Source of the DNA: Ulvibacterium sp965228935
GTDB lineage: Bacteria; Bacteroidota; Bacteroidia; Flavobacteriales; Flavobacteriaceae
Assembly: GCF_965228935.1 (NCBI RefSeq)
Contig: NZ_OZ245846.1
Coordinates: 2,046,001-2,110,000, forward strand
Length of the DNA stretch: 64,000 bases
Direction of reading: 5' to 3'
The position numbers were made by a program, and so were the translations under genes. The notes below the pieces were generated by a model. It had not been told where the DNA came from. It saw only the letters and a program-made list of their open reading frames with translations, and made no database searches. Below are positions 44,901-53,672 of the stretch, in pieces (position 1 is the stretch's first letter; the number at the start of each line of letters is the position of its first letter).

Positions 44901-45229
44901 TAATGTTGGAAACCAGTAGACAGGCCCAGTTCCTTATCCCCATGGCCATTTCCATAGCCTATGGTATTGGTTTTGCCACCGTATTGACCTTGTTGATGCT
45001 TCCTATTTTTCTTTCTTTTAGCAATAAGGTCAAGGTGAATACCAAGTGGTTGGCCACAGGAAATGAAATCACGAAAGAAGAAGTGGAACGGGCCATTAAG
45101 GAACAAAAAGAGGAATTGCACCTCCTAGGCGAAATGACCAAGCCTACCAATGGTACTAACGACAAATTGACCCAAGGCACGGAACTACTTCCCGAATCTG
45201 AAAAAGCATTAGAAGAACACGCAGAATGA
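41927..45229 (+). CDS. RND family efflux permease (HAE-type inner-membrane pump)
   Basis: An 1100 aa pump with twelve transmembrane helices in two repeats and two large periplasmic loops. The TM4 proton-relay acids are present in VDDGIVIAEN. At the TM10 position where AcrB has Lys the sequence is VNDGLVLIGK (Asn), so the relay differs in detail from AcrB. The C-terminal cytoplasmic tail is extended and charged. It is tightly coupled with the adaptor (1 bp overlap) and the TolC-like gene (4 bp overlap). The substrate is unknown. Confidence 0.95.
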   Translation: MRKIIEYFIKYHVAVNVIVLAFIIFGVVGASLLKSSFFPLTDSKNILITITYPGASPQEVEEGIVLKIEDNLKGLEGVDRVTSTSRENNGSINVEIEKGRDIDFMLLEVKNAVDRVPTFPTGMEPLIVAKLEAVRPTISFAVSGKEVPLATLKQIGRQIENDIRAIDGISQIDITGYPDEEIEIAVNENSLLAYDLSFQEVAQAVGNANILVTGGTIKTNAEEYLIRAKNRSYYANELSNIVVRADASGQTVRLKDVSQIRDRFSETPNTAYFNGNLSVNVTITSTNTEDLIGSAEKVKEYIADFNQKYENVQLDVVRDLSTTLVQRTQLLSENAILGTILVLTFLSLFLNTRLAFWVAFGLPISFLGMFIFAGFFDVTINVLSLFGMIIVIGILVDDGIVIAENIYQHYEKGKSPVQAAVDGTMEVIPPIVSAIVTTVLAFSIFLFLDGRIGDFFGEVSVIVLLTLVVSLIEALIILPAHLAHSKALRPPTGEPKNGIARAFAKLRGINRSGDRAMAWMRDNMYSPSLKFALKYKLLTFSFFAMALILTFGSIGGGIIRTAFFPRIASDRAQVELLMPNGTNEKVTDSIISLIEEKSKIVNQELTEKYLKGTGKELFENVIKEIGPGSSSATLTINMLPGEERPDAIRSDLVTNRLRELVGPVIGVESLIYGSGSNFGGDPVSVSLLGNNIQELKAAKQELKASMLSNSALKDISDNDPAGIKEIRLELKENAYLLGLDLRMIMDQVRAGFFGAQAQRFQRGQDEIRVWVRYDRENRSSIADLDEMRIVTPSGDRIPLREIANYSIERGDVAINRLEGQREIQISADLKDPKATSPVDVMNEIRTVIMPEIQSKYPTVSASYEGQNRERNKLFDSLNLVGLSVLGLIYITIAFTFRSFSQPLMLLLLVPFSLTAVAWGHWIHDFPINILSMLGIIALIGIMVNDGLVLIGKFNGNLRLGMSFDDAIYEAGRSRFRAIFLTSITTIAGLAPLMLETSRQAQFLIPMAISIAYGIGFATVLTLLMLPIFLSFSNKVKVNTKWLATGNEITKEEVERAIKEQKEELHLLGEMTKPTNGTNDKLTQGTELLPESEKALEEHAE

Positions 45230-46620
45230 ACAGTATACGATTCACCTCTATTTCCTTCCTGTTTATAACATTTACCGCATTAGCCCAAGAAGAAGTACTA
45301 TCCAAGCAGGAAGCTGCCAATATAGCTTTGGAGAATAACTTTGGTATTCAAGTAGCAAAAAATCAGGTTGAAATTGCCGAAAACAATCAAAGTGTTTTAA
45401 ATTCAGGTTTTTTGCCCACCTTAACGGGTACCGCAAATGCCAATTACCAACGCGATGATTCCACATTTGAGTTTCCGGGACAGTTCCTTTCAGACCCTGA
45501 TACCAATCAACCCATATTGGATCCGGACACTGGCGAACCAATACCTAGGCCGGATACCGATTTATACAAGGCGGAAGCACAACGCTATGGTACTGCTCTG
45601 AATGCAAGTTATACGCTTTTTGATGGTTTGGGGCGCTTATATAACTACAAACGACTAAAGGAACAATATCGGCTGAGTGAACTTCAGGCCAGGGAGACCA
45701 TTGAAAATACCATGCTGCAACTCTTTAGTGTTTATTTTGAGGTGGCCCGACTTACGGAAAATGAAAATGTTTTAAAACAGGCCTTGGCAATTTCCACGGA
45801 TCGGATAAGACGTGCGGAATATTCCTTTGAATATGGACAAAATACCAAATTGGATATCTTGAACGCCCAGGTAGATGTGACCAACGATAGCATCAATCTT
45901 CTGAACACACGTCAACAGTTGGAGAATACCATTCGCGATTTAAATGTGGTTTTGGCCGAAAACCTAAACAGGGTATACCAGGTAGATACAACCGTTCGCT
46001 TTACACCAAAAATGCAATTGGAGGATTTCATTTCACAGGCCGATTTGAACAATGTGGCCTTGCTGCAAACTGAACGAAATCTGGCCATAAACGAATATGA
46101 TATCAAAGTGGAGCGTTCGGGATACTTGCCTGTGGTAAACCTTAATGGTTCTTATGGTTGGAACCTCAATCAGAATGCGCCAGGACCTTTTTTCCCAGGG
46201 GTAAACGTAAACAACACACGAAATTTTACATTAGGGGCCACCCTTACTTGGAATTTGTTCGATGGGGGCGGCACTACAGTACGGGTCAAAAATTCGAAAC
46301 TGGCCTATGAAAACCAAGAGCTGCAAAAAGAACAGATAAAGTTGGAGGTAAAGCGCGATATAGAAAATGCCCTGGCCATATATGAAAATCGATTGAACAT
46401 CTATCAGATTCAGGAACAAAACGTAATTACCAATAAAAACAATTTTGATCGGAGCAAAGAGCAATTTCAGTTGGGTCGCATTACCTCGATTGAGTTTCGT
46501 CAAGCGCAAATCAATCTTCTGAATGCGCAGACCAACAAGAATTTGGCCAAATATGATGCAAAACTGGCCGAACTGCAATTGTTACAATTAACGGGGCAAT
46601 TGCTAAACGTTGAACTTTGA
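45226..46620 (+). CDS. TolC family outer-membrane efflux channel
   Basis: A 464 aa protein with signal peptide (about 1-20, ending TALAQ) and two internally repeated outer-membrane efflux protein domains: long helices (ENNFGIQVAKNQVEIAENN; EYDIKVERSGYLP) alternating with beta strands. An insert rich in Asp/Pro (about 85-110, SDPDTNQPILDPDTGEP) looks like a surface loop. It is the last gene of the marR-MFP-RND-TolC operon, completing a tripartite pump. Confidence 0.94.
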   Translation: MNSIRFTSISFLFITFTALAQEEVLSKQEAANIALENNFGIQVAKNQVEIAENNQSVLNSGFLPTLTGTANANYQRDDSTFEFPGQFLSDPDTNQPILDPDTGEPIPRPDTDLYKAEAQRYGTALNASYTLFDGLGRLYNYKRLKEQYRLSELQARETIENTMLQLFSVYFEVARLTENENVLKQALAISTDRIRRAEYSFEYGQNTKLDILNAQVDVTNDSINLLNTRQQLENTIRDLNVVLAENLNRVYQVDTTVRFTPKMQLEDFISQADLNNVALLQTERNLAINEYDIKVERSGYLPVVNLNGSYGWNLNQNAPGPFFPGVNVNNTRNFTLGATLTWNLFDGGGTTVRVKNSKLAYENQELQKEQIKLEVKRDIENALAIYENRLNIYQIQEQNVITNKNNFDRSKEQFQLGRITSIEFRQAQINLLNAQTNKNLAKYDAKLAELQLLQLTGQLLNVEL

Positions 46621-46658
46621 CGGTAAGTCATAGTATGTTGTTTTATTAGAAGGAGATT

Positions 46659-47681
46659 ATGTCAAAAAAAGGGATTGGAATTATCGGTACCGGTTCTATA
46701 GTGAACACATACATCAAGTGCATTGAGGAAATTGATGCCGTTGAACTGGTCGCCTTGTTTACTCGATCATCCGATAGGGTCAAAAAAATTGAACTGGAAT
46801 TTGGGATTCCCGTTTATGATGATCTTAGTGCTTTTTTGGCCTTGCCCCAAATCGATTTGATTTGCGTATGTAATGAAAGCGGAAGTCATGGCAGAGCGAT
46901 TATCCAAGCCGCAAGATCTGAAAAACACGTATTATGTGAAAAACCATTGGAAGTTACCCTTCAAAAAATCGACGAAGCCATTGCTGCTTGCAAACAGCAT
47001 AAGGTGAAATTGGGCTGTGTCTTTCAAAACCGATGTGGAGTGCATTTTAAGCAAGTTTTCGATGCAGTATCAAAAGGAAAGTTGGGAAAACTATTGATGG
47101 GCAATGCCCATATCAATTGGTATCGGAATACGGAGTATTATGCCAAGAATCCCTGGCGGGGTACTTTGGAACTGGATGGAGGTGCCGCTTTTATGAACCA
47201 GGGCATTCACACCATTGATTTGTTGTTACATCTTTTTGGGCCGGTGAGGTCAGTTTTTGGAACGGTCCGTACCAGAGTGCATAATATCCAGGGGGAAGAC
47301 GTGGGTTCCGGAATTTTAGAGTTCGCCAATGGGGCCATAGGAAACATCACTGCGGGAACCGCTCTATATCCCGGACATCCGGAACGCCTGGAAGTATATG
47401 GTGAAAAAGGAAGCATTCTTATGGAGGGCGGAAGAATTGTGAGCTGGAATGTCAGGGATGTTCCGGAACCGGATTTTGAAAAAGGAGATCTCGATGGGAG
47501 CGGGGCAGCTGATCCTACTGCAATAAGCCATCAAAACCATAAAAAAGTGATTTTGGATATGTTGGATGCCATTAGAGAAGATAGATTGCCCATGGTGGAC
47601 GGTCCCGAAGCCCGAAGATCCGTTGAGGTCATTACTGCTTTGTACCGATCATCGGAAAGCCAAGACCTAGTTTTTTTATGA
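46659..47681 (+). CDS. Gfo/Idh/MocA family NAD(P)-dependent oxidoreductase (cytoplasmic)
   Basis: A 340 aa sugar or polyol dehydrogenase-like protein without signal peptide. The N-terminal Rossmann motif is IGIIGTGSIV (about 6-15), the family CEKPLEV lies near 94-100, and the C-terminal domain has the GAAFMNQGIHTIDLLLHLFG stretch with the catalytic-region His. The substrate is unknown. AGGAG 3 bp before the ATG is a strong Shine-Dalgarno, unusual here. It is not the same type as the Tat-exported relative at 54.8 kb. Confidence 0.9.
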   Translation: MSKKGIGIIGTGSIVNTYIKCIEEIDAVELVALFTRSSDRVKKIELEFGIPVYDDLSAFLALPQIDLICVCNESGSHGRAIIQAARSEKHVLCEKPLEVTLQKIDEAIAACKQHKVKLGCVFQNRCGVHFKQVFDAVSKGKLGKLLMGNAHINWYRNTEYYAKNPWRGTLELDGGAAFMNQGIHTIDLLLHLFGPVRSVFGTVRTRVHNIQGEDVGSGILEFANGAIGNITAGTALYPGHPERLEVYGEKGSILMEGGRIVSWNVRDVPEPDFEKGDLDGSGAADPTAISHQNHKKVILDMLDAIREDRLPMVDGPEARRSVEVITALYRSSESQDLVFL

Positions 47682-47746
47682 TTCCCTGTCATTCAGTAAT
47701 TTCATGCTTTCTGGTATCCCAATAACGCATACCTAACAGTTACTCC

Positions 47747-47929
47747 ATGTACGAACATTTTTTTCAATGCCCATATTGTTGGGCGGGGATTTCGATGTTG
47801 CTCGATCCCTCCGTAAACCGACAAACCTACATTGAGGATTGTGAAGTATGTTGTAATCCCATAGAAATACAAACGCAGTTTGAAAACAACGAATTGTTAA
47901 GCTTTCAGGCCACAGAAATTGGTCAGTAA
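47747..47929 (+). CDS. CPXCG-type cysteine-rich small protein
   Basis: A 60 aa protein with CPYC (8-12 region) and a second pair DCEVCC (about 31-36), followed by NPIEI. This is the layout of the small 'CPXCG motif' zinc-ribbon family. The residue after the second Cys is Trp instead of Gly (CPYCW). Function unknown; probably binds zinc. It stands alone between the oxidoreductase and the MFS gene. Confidence 0.82.
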   Translation: MYEHFFQCPYCWAGISMLLDPSVNRQTYIEDCEVCCNPIEIQTQFENNELLSFQATEIGQ

Positions 47930-47980
47930 CAGAAACCTTGGCCCCGCTAGCTTTGTTCGCTTGGATTCCCTACTTTTAGG

Positions 47981-49357
47981 TTGACTAATTTCCTTGCTAT
48001 TGTGGACTTGCCAAAGCTAATTTCGCCCAAAATTTTCCCAATCCTTTTGGTGAACTTCATAGGTGTGTTAGGATACAGTATTGTAATCCCTATTCTGATA
48101 TTCATAGTGGCCGATATGGGCGGCAATGGATTTATTTATGGTATCCTTGGGGCCATGTATCCTTTCTTTCAGTTTATAGGTGCACCCATATTGGGGAGTC
48201 TTTCCGATCGTATCGGAAGAAAAAAGGTTTTAGTTATAAGTCAGGCCGGTACCTTTGTGGCTTGGATGCTCTTTCTATTGGCTTTCGCCCTTCCTAAAAC
48301 CGAGCTTTGGTCCCAAAATACGGAGCTTACCGGAAGTTATATCATGACCCTGCCCCTGATTATCATTTTTGTGGCCAGAATCTTTGATGGATTCACAGGA
48401 GGGAATATTTCCGTGGCCAATGCATACCTTTCGGATATATCGACGGATGAAGACCGCAACAAGAATTTTGGGAAAATGGGGGCTTCCACCAGCTTGGGTT
48501 TTGTTCTGGGCCCCGCTGTTGCAGGACTATTGGCTTCTACTGCTCTTGGGGAACTAGTGCCCTTGGGGCTTGCAGCCTTGATTTCGCTTATCGCCATTTT
48601 CGTCATCAGTACAAAATTAAGGGAAAGTAACCCTTGTGTTGTGGATACCGGTGGTTTGAATACCCGTTCCTTTAGAAGATTTTTTCAGGTTGAGCATAGG
48701 GATTGTTATCAGGAAGGTGATATTGAGGCCAACCCGCCTAAGAAAGGTTGGGGCAGGGTTCTTAAGGAACCGGGAATCCCATTGTTGTATGCCGTATATT
48801 TTTTGACCTTTCTGGCCTTTAGTTTATTTTATGCGGGCTTACCGATTTATGCCAGTACGCTTTTGGAATGGACGGCCATAGACTTGGGGATTTTTTTGGC
48901 ATATTCCAGCCTAATTATGATCTTGGTTCAAGGGCCATTACTGTCTAGATTATCGGACAAGATTAGCAATCAGTCCTTGATTTTGGTAGGATCTCTTTTA
49001 TTGTCCTTGAGTTTTTTTCTGCTTTCCATGGATAGTTTGATTATACTTTACATAGCCAATACGCTCCTTTCCATTGGTAATGGTCTAATGTGGCCCAGTT
49101 TTCTATCATTACTGGCCCGAACAGGAAACCCTCAGATTCAAGGGGCCATCCAAGGTTATGGTAATAGCATGGGCAGCATGGCCAGTATGTTCGGCCTGGT
49201 TTTGGGAGGGTTGTTGTTTGAAACCATGGAAACTACGGTATTCGCTATTGGTTCGGGAATCTTTTTGGTCATAACCCTCTTAATGGGAGTCAATTTTTTA
49301 CGAGGTAACAGAAAGACTGCGGTCAATACAACAGGCGAAACCGTTGCCGCCGGATAG
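47981..49357 (+). CDS. MFS transporter (DHA1/TetA-like)
   Basis: A 458 aa major facilitator with about twelve hydrophobic segments, motif A GSLSDRIGRKKVL after TM2 and a matching but weaker repeat LSRLSDKISNQSL in the second half. A cytoplasmic loop of about 50 residues with two Cys separates the halves. There is no ATG: candidates are TTG 47981, GTG 48002 and TTG 48008. A TACTTTTA sequence at 47971-47978, if used as a -7 box, would favour a downstream start. Drug or metabolite efflux is likely but the substrate is unknown. Confidence 0.88.
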   Translation: MTNFLAIVDLPKLISPKIFPILLVNFIGVLGYSIVIPILIFIVADMGGNGFIYGILGAMYPFFQFIGAPILGSLSDRIGRKKVLVISQAGTFVAWMLFLLAFALPKTELWSQNTELTGSYIMTLPLIIIFVARIFDGFTGGNISVANAYLSDISTDEDRNKNFGKMGASTSLGFVLGPAVAGLLASTALGELVPLGLAALISLIAIFVISTKLRESNPCVVDTGGLNTRSFRRFFQVEHRDCYQEGDIEANPPKKGWGRVLKEPGIPLLYAVYFLTFLAFSLFYAGLPIYASTLLEWTAIDLGIFLAYSSLIMILVQGPLLSRLSDKISNQSLILVGSLLLSLSFFLLSMDSLIILYIANTLLSIGNGLMWPSFLSLLARTGNPQIQGAIQGYGNSMGSMASMFGLVLGGLLFETMETTVFAIGSGIFLVITLLMGVNFLRGNRKTAVNTTGETVAAG

Positions 49358-49360
49358 CAT

Positions 49361-50041
49361 TCAATCCATGACCTTGATCTTACCACCAAAGACTTTATCC
49401 CGATCCACTTCCTTTGGATTGCCATAGATGTAGATGGAACCCCCTGCCCGAACTTTGGCCTTTACCTTTTCCGAAGCCTTTACATCGGCCCGCCCACCCG
49501 CATTTACGGTTACTGTAGTTTCATTAGTATTCAAGGCCTTGTTGTATACCTGCCCGCCTGTATTTACCATAACCTCCTGGGTTTTGGCTTGTCCAGTCAA
49601 AGAGACCTCGCCTCCGGAAACCGATTTGGTATAGAGGTCGGTCACATCAATTTTCAAATCGATGCGGCCCCCTTCCTGGGTCTTTATTTCCACGCTATTA
49701 GCGGTAAAGGTTTCGTCCGAAGTAATCTTGGCATTCTCATTGGCGTCCAAAAGAACAAGTGCCTCGGTATAATACAAAGTGGCTTTGGCCTCGTCCCCAT
49801 CCATGAAATTGTCAAACTCCATTTTTATTTTTAGCAGGCCGTTCTTGTTAGAAATATCCACTTCGTCCTGATCGTCCCCGGTAATGACCAATTTATTTTC
49901 GTTGCTTTTTATCAAATCCACAACGATACGGTCATACGCCTTTACCTCCGTAAATTTTTCAAGTTCCTTGGTGCTTGACTTCTGAGCTAAAATGTTGACC
50001 GAAGTAGATAGGGCAATGGTTAAATACACTAATTTTTTCAT
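49361..50041 (-). CDS. head-GIN domain (DUF2807) exported protein
   Basis: A 226 aa protein with signal peptide (about 1-20, MKKLVYL...ILAQ). The body is a right-handed beta-helix-like DUF2807 domain with repeated segments such as NANENAKI, QEGGRIDLKI, VNTGGQVYNKAL and VNAGGRADVKA. In Bacteroidetes such domains are exported and possibly bind adhesion or cell-surface ligands. I set the start at ATG 50041; an upstream in-frame extension to 50200 would bury the signal peptide. It converges with the MFS gene with a 3-bp gap. Confidence 0.85.
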   Translation of the reverse strand: MKKLVYLTIALSTSVNILAQKSSTKELEKFTEVKAYDRIVVDLIKSNENKLVITGDDQDEVDISNKNGLLKIKMEFDNFMDGDEAKATLYYTEALVLLDANENAKITSDETFTANSVEIKTQEGGRIDLKIDVTDLYTKSVSGGEVSLTGQAKTQEVMVNTGGQVYNKALNTNETTVTVNAGGRADVKASEKVKAKVRAGGSIYIYGNPKEVDRDKVFGGKIKVMD

Positions 50042-50229
50042 GCTAATGGGTTTGTTAATGTTCATCCAATATATAAAATATTTTGGCATGGGAAATCCGT
50101 TGGAAAATTTGCCGCTTTGGGAGATCGATATTTCGCGAATGCGGTAAGATTGCATATCTTGGAGGAATATCGACGATGAAGTGCGGTTTCCCTTTCTCAA
50201 ATGGGTCTCCGGGAATCGAGGCGCTGGAC

Positions 50230-51438
50230 ATGACTGAAAAAAAATCGAAGAATTTTCTGAAGTTCGTAGGCCCGGGGTTTATTACCGCGGCCCTGGTACT
50301 GGGCCCTGGTAGTTTGGCCGTAGCCTCTAAAATAGGGGCCAATTACGAATTTCGATTACTTTGGATAATACCCATTTGTGTGTTGTTTATGGCGGCTTTT
50401 ACGATGGTCTCTACCCGCATAGGACTCTCTTCCGATCTTACATTGATTCAATTGATACGCAAAAAATATGGCAATGCCGTATGCATTGTTATAGGAGTAG
50501 GATTATTTGTGGTAGCGGCTTCCTTTCAAGCGGGTAATTCCATCGGTGCAGGGATGGTCTTCGGTGAGATGTTCCATTCCTCCTCCGCACCTTGGGTAGT
50601 TTTCTTTTCCATAACCGCTATTGTGCTGCTCTTCTTTAAATCATTTTTTAAGATTTTGGAAAGAATCATGATTGCCATGGTGGGCTTGATGCTTATTTCC
50701 TTTGCAATTACCTTGATTATTTCAAAACCTGATGTTTCACTTGTGCTGAATCAATTTGATTTTACCCTGCCCAAAGGCTCGCAATTTTTGGCCTTGGCCT
50801 TGGTGGCTTCCAGTTTTTCGGTAGCCGGAGCCTTTTATCAATCGTATTTGGTACAGGAAAAGGGGTGGGATATGGGCAAATCAAAATCCCATGAACGGGA
50901 AAGCCTATCCGGTATTTTTGTTTTGGGCATTATAACGGCAACGGTGATGCTGGTAGGCGCATCCGTATTGTTTCCCCAGGGGATACAGGTCAATTCCGCC
51001 ACGGAGATGGGAAAAACGTTGGAGCCGATTTTTGGCAGCTATGCATCTTTGATTTTTATGCTGGGCCTCTTCGCGGCTTCCTTTTCCTCATTGATTGGAA
51101 ACGCTACCCTAGGCGGCGTTCTATTGTCCGATGCCCTGAATGTTGGAAGAAAATTGGAATCCCCGAACGTACGCTATGTTATTATGTCGGTAATTTTAGT
51201 AGGTGCGGTCGTGGCCATTATCTTTGGAAGCCTTCCCATAGAACTGATAGTCATGGCACAGGGGCTTACCATTATTGTTGGCCCCTTAATCGGGGTAATG
51301 CTCTATTTGATAGCAAGGGATAGGGCCAAAAAAAGCCAACTAAAACTGGGCTTACCCTTGCGAATTGTGTTAATCCTCGGTTTGTTACTGCTTTTAGTTT
51401 TGGCAGGTGCCAATACCTACAATATATTTATCAAATGA
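50230..51438 (+). CDS. divergent Nramp-family transporter lacking canonical metal-binding motifs
   Basis: A 402 aa polytopic protein with the Nramp/LeuT-type pattern, about eleven hydrophobic segments. It begins KFVGPGFITAALVLGPGS. Where MntH/Nramp has the TM1 metal motif DPGN this protein has GPGS (25-28), and where TM6 has MPH-N it has AFY-Q (201-204). The aspartate, methionine and histidine that coordinate Mn/Fe are thus missing. The start is ATG 50230; ATG 50176, preceded by GGAGG, would add 18 residues. Its TGA overlaps the ATG of the epimerase-like gene. It may carry something other than a transition metal, perhaps the compound processed by its neighbours. Confidence 0.82.
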   Translation: MTEKKSKNFLKFVGPGFITAALVLGPGSLAVASKIGANYEFRLLWIIPICVLFMAAFTMVSTRIGLSSDLTLIQLIRKKYGNAVCIVIGVGLFVVAASFQAGNSIGAGMVFGEMFHSSSAPWVVFFSITAIVLLFFKSFFKILERIMIAMVGLMLISFAITLIISKPDVSLVLNQFDFTLPKGSQFLALALVASSFSVAGAFYQSYLVQEKGWDMGKSKSHERESLSGIFVLGIITATVMLVGASVLFPQGIQVNSATEMGKTLEPIFGSYASLIFMLGLFAASFSSLIGNATLGGVLLSDALNVGRKLESPNVRYVIMSVILVGAVVAIIFGSLPIELIVMAQGLTIIVGPLIGVMLYLIARDRAKKSQLKLGLPLRIVLILGLLLLLVLAGANTYNIFIK

Positions 51439-52469
51439 ATCGGAAAACAATGATCGGAACCATTGCCGAACTGGAAGAAAAACTCTCCCGACCCTCAACG
51501 CGTCTCGTTGCGGACATGGCTAAAATAGAGGGGGATATCATGATTCTAGGGTTGGGAGGCAAAATGGGCCCTACACTGGCAAAACTGGCCAAAAGAGCGG
51601 TGGATACGGCCGGTATGGATAAAAGGGTAATGGGGGCCTCACGTTTTTCGAACAAAGGACTTTATCAAGAGTTAACGGACTTTGGTATCGAATGTATAGC
51701 AGTAGATCTGTTGGATGACGAAGCGTTGATGCAGCTTCCCGATGCCAAAAATGTCATCTATATGGCGGGTAATAAATTTGGAACTTCGGGCAATGAACAT
51801 TTTACTTGGGCAATGAACGCCTATCTACCGGGAAGGATTTCGGAAAAATATAAGGATTCGAATATCGTGGTCTTCTCTACTGGAAATGTATACCCTTTTG
51901 TGCCCATAGATAGTGGAGGTGCCACTGAAAAGGTTGGGCCATCCCCCATTGGGGAATATGCGCAGTCCTGTTTGGGCAGGGAGCGCGTCTTTGAGCATTT
52001 CTCGATTAAAAATGGGACGAAAATGCTGATTTACCGTTTAAATTATGCTCTGGACTTACGGTATGGCGTATTGCTGGAGGTTGCAAAGGCCGTAGCCAGT
52101 CAAGACTCGATAGATCTAAGCATGGGATTTGTAAACGTTATTTGGCAGGGCGATGCCAACGAATATGCGATTCGAAGTCTCTTGCATTGTGAGTCCCCGG
52201 CCAGAAAACTGAACGTTACGGGCCCTGAGGTTATAGCTGTAGAGTGGCTCGCCGAGGAATTCGGGAAATTATTGGGCAAGACACCAATTTTTGAAAACCG
52301 CCCCAGCGAAACGGCCTTATTGAACAATTCGGCCCAAGCCTATGAGTTGTTTGGAGCCCCTTCCGTCTCTTTGGAGGCAATGATACGATGGACGGCCCAT
52401 TGGGTCAAAACAGGAGGTGAGCAACTCGATAAACCGACCCATTTTCAGGAGCGCAAGGGCAATTTTTGA
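51435..52469 (+). CDS. NAD-dependent epimerase/dehydratase-like protein (atypical SDR)
   Basis: A 344 aa protein. A 34-residue helical N-terminal extension precedes a Rossmann fold with glycine motif LGLGGKMG (38-45). The Asn-Ala-Gly-like stretch YMAGNKFG and the strand VVFSTGNVYPF follow. The catalytic YxxxK of extended SDRs is replaced by YAQSC (Y175, C179), so epimerase chemistry is doubtful. It overlaps the Nramp gene by 4 bp and precedes the DHDPS-like gene by 74 bp, suggesting a shared substrate. It could bind NAD(P) for another dehydrogenase reaction. Confidence 0.82.
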   Translation: MNRKTMIGTIAELEEKLSRPSTRLVADMAKIEGDIMILGLGGKMGPTLAKLAKRAVDTAGMDKRVMGASRFSNKGLYQELTDFGIECIAVDLLDDEALMQLPDAKNVIYMAGNKFGTSGNEHFTWAMNAYLPGRISEKYKDSNIVVFSTGNVYPFVPIDSGGATEKVGPSPIGEYAQSCLGRERVFEHFSIKNGTKMLIYRLNYALDLRYGVLLEVAKAVASQDSIDLSMGFVNVIWQGDANEYAIRSLLHCESPARKLNVTGPEVIAVEWLAEEFGKLLGKTPIFENRPSETALLNNSAQAYELFGAPSVSLEAMIRWTAHWVKTGGEQLDKPTHFQERKGNF

Positions 52470-52543
52470 ACAATGGATTTTGAAGGATAGAAACCAATGC
52501 GTCCATGGACAATTTCAATCGACATACATAAGGAACACAAAAA

Positions 52544-53614
52544 ATGAAAACCCTCAAACCCGAGATAAAGAAATTGCTCCATAAGGGCACGGTGATTCCT
52601 GCCCATCCCCTGGCACTGACAAAGAATCGACAATTGGATGAAAGTAGACAACGTCTACTGACCCGATATTATATGGCCTCTGGAGCCGGGGGCGTTGCCG
52701 TGGGGGTACACACAACGCAATTCCAGATTCGGGATCCGAAAATAAACCTATATCGCAAAGTCTTGCAATTGGCATCGGAAGAAATTGAAAATGCCCATTT
52801 GGATAGACCTTTTATCAAAGTGGCGGGAGTAAGTGGAGATACAACGCAGGCAGTCCGTGAAACAGCGATTTGTGAAGAACTCGGTTATGATATTGTTTTG
52901 GTCAGTACCAATGGCTTGGGTAGTTTTACGGAAGAAGCTCTTTTGGAACGTACCCGGAAAATTGCGGAAATCATGCCCGTTTTTGGGTTTTATTTGCAAC
53001 CTGCCGTTGGCGGTCGGGTTTTAAGTTATGATTTTTGGAGGACCTTTACGGAAATTGGAAACGTATATGCCATCAAAATGGCACCTTTTAATCGCTATCA
53101 AACCTTGGAGGTCGTTCGAGCAGTTTGTGCCTCATCCCGAAATAACGAAATTGCCCTTTATACGGGTAACGATGACAATATCGTTGCGGACCTATTGACT
53201 ACCTATGAAGTACAGGTCAATGGAAGACCGATTAAAAAAGATATTGTAGGAGGGCTTCTCGGTCATTGGGCGGTTTGGACAAAAAAAGCGGTAGAACTGT
53301 TGGATGACATCCATGACATTAAAAAATCGGGGATTGCAATTCCCAAGGAATGGATGACGCTGAATGCGGCAATTACGGATACCAATGCGGCTTTTTTCGA
53401 TGCGGCCAATAATTTTCATGGTTGTATCGCAGGTATTCATGAAGTACTTCGCAGGCAAGGTTTACTGAATGGAATTTGGTGCTTGGATGTCCAAGAAGGT
53501 CTGTCCAAAGGGCAAATCGAAGAAATAAATCGGGTCTATAGGGATTACCCGGAATTAAACGATGATATATTTGTAAAAAACAACTTGCAAGAATGGGAAA
53601 AAGGATTGTATTAA
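52544..53614 (+). CDS. dihydrodipicolinate synthase/N-acetylneuraminate lyase family protein
   Basis: A 356 aa TIM-barrel aldolase-like protein. The Schiff-base lysine is probably K178 (YAIKMAPF), and the catalytic-region Tyr is Y150 (GFYLQPAVGG). It is longer than DapA (about 290 aa) through an extended C-terminus. The phosphate/carboxylate loop GVxxTT is only partly visible as VAVGVHTTQ (51-59). Gene order with the atypical SDR and Nramp-like transporter suggests a catabolic 2-keto-acid aldolase or lyase rather than lysine biosynthesis. The substrate cannot be named. Confidence 0.85.
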   Translation: MKTLKPEIKKLLHKGTVIPAHPLALTKNRQLDESRQRLLTRYYMASGAGGVAVGVHTTQFQIRDPKINLYRKVLQLASEEIENAHLDRPFIKVAGVSGDTTQAVRETAICEELGYDIVLVSTNGLGSFTEEALLERTRKIAEIMPVFGFYLQPAVGGRVLSYDFWRTFTEIGNVYAIKMAPFNRYQTLEVVRAVCASSRNNEIALYTGNDDNIVADLLTTYEVQVNGRPIKKDIVGGLLGHWAVWTKKAVELLDDIHDIKKSGIAIPKEWMTLNAAITDTNAAFFDAANNFHGCIAGIHEVLRRQGLLNGIWCLDVQEGLSKGQIEEINRVYRDYPELNDDIFVKNNLQEWEKGLY

Positions 53615-53672
53615 GCTTCTTTTAAGTACCATTTTTCTAATAAAAATCAATACTTTTAACGAAACGAAACCA

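Noticed and set aside
50137..50165. AAGAT-TGCAT-ATCTT as an MntR/Fur-like operator before the Nramp gene
   Set aside because: Arms are only 5 bp, no known consensus fits, and the transporter lacks Mn/Fe ligands.
49361..50200. Longer start (50200) for the head-GIN protein
   Set aside because: It would place about 53 residues before a clear signal peptide starting at ATG 50041.
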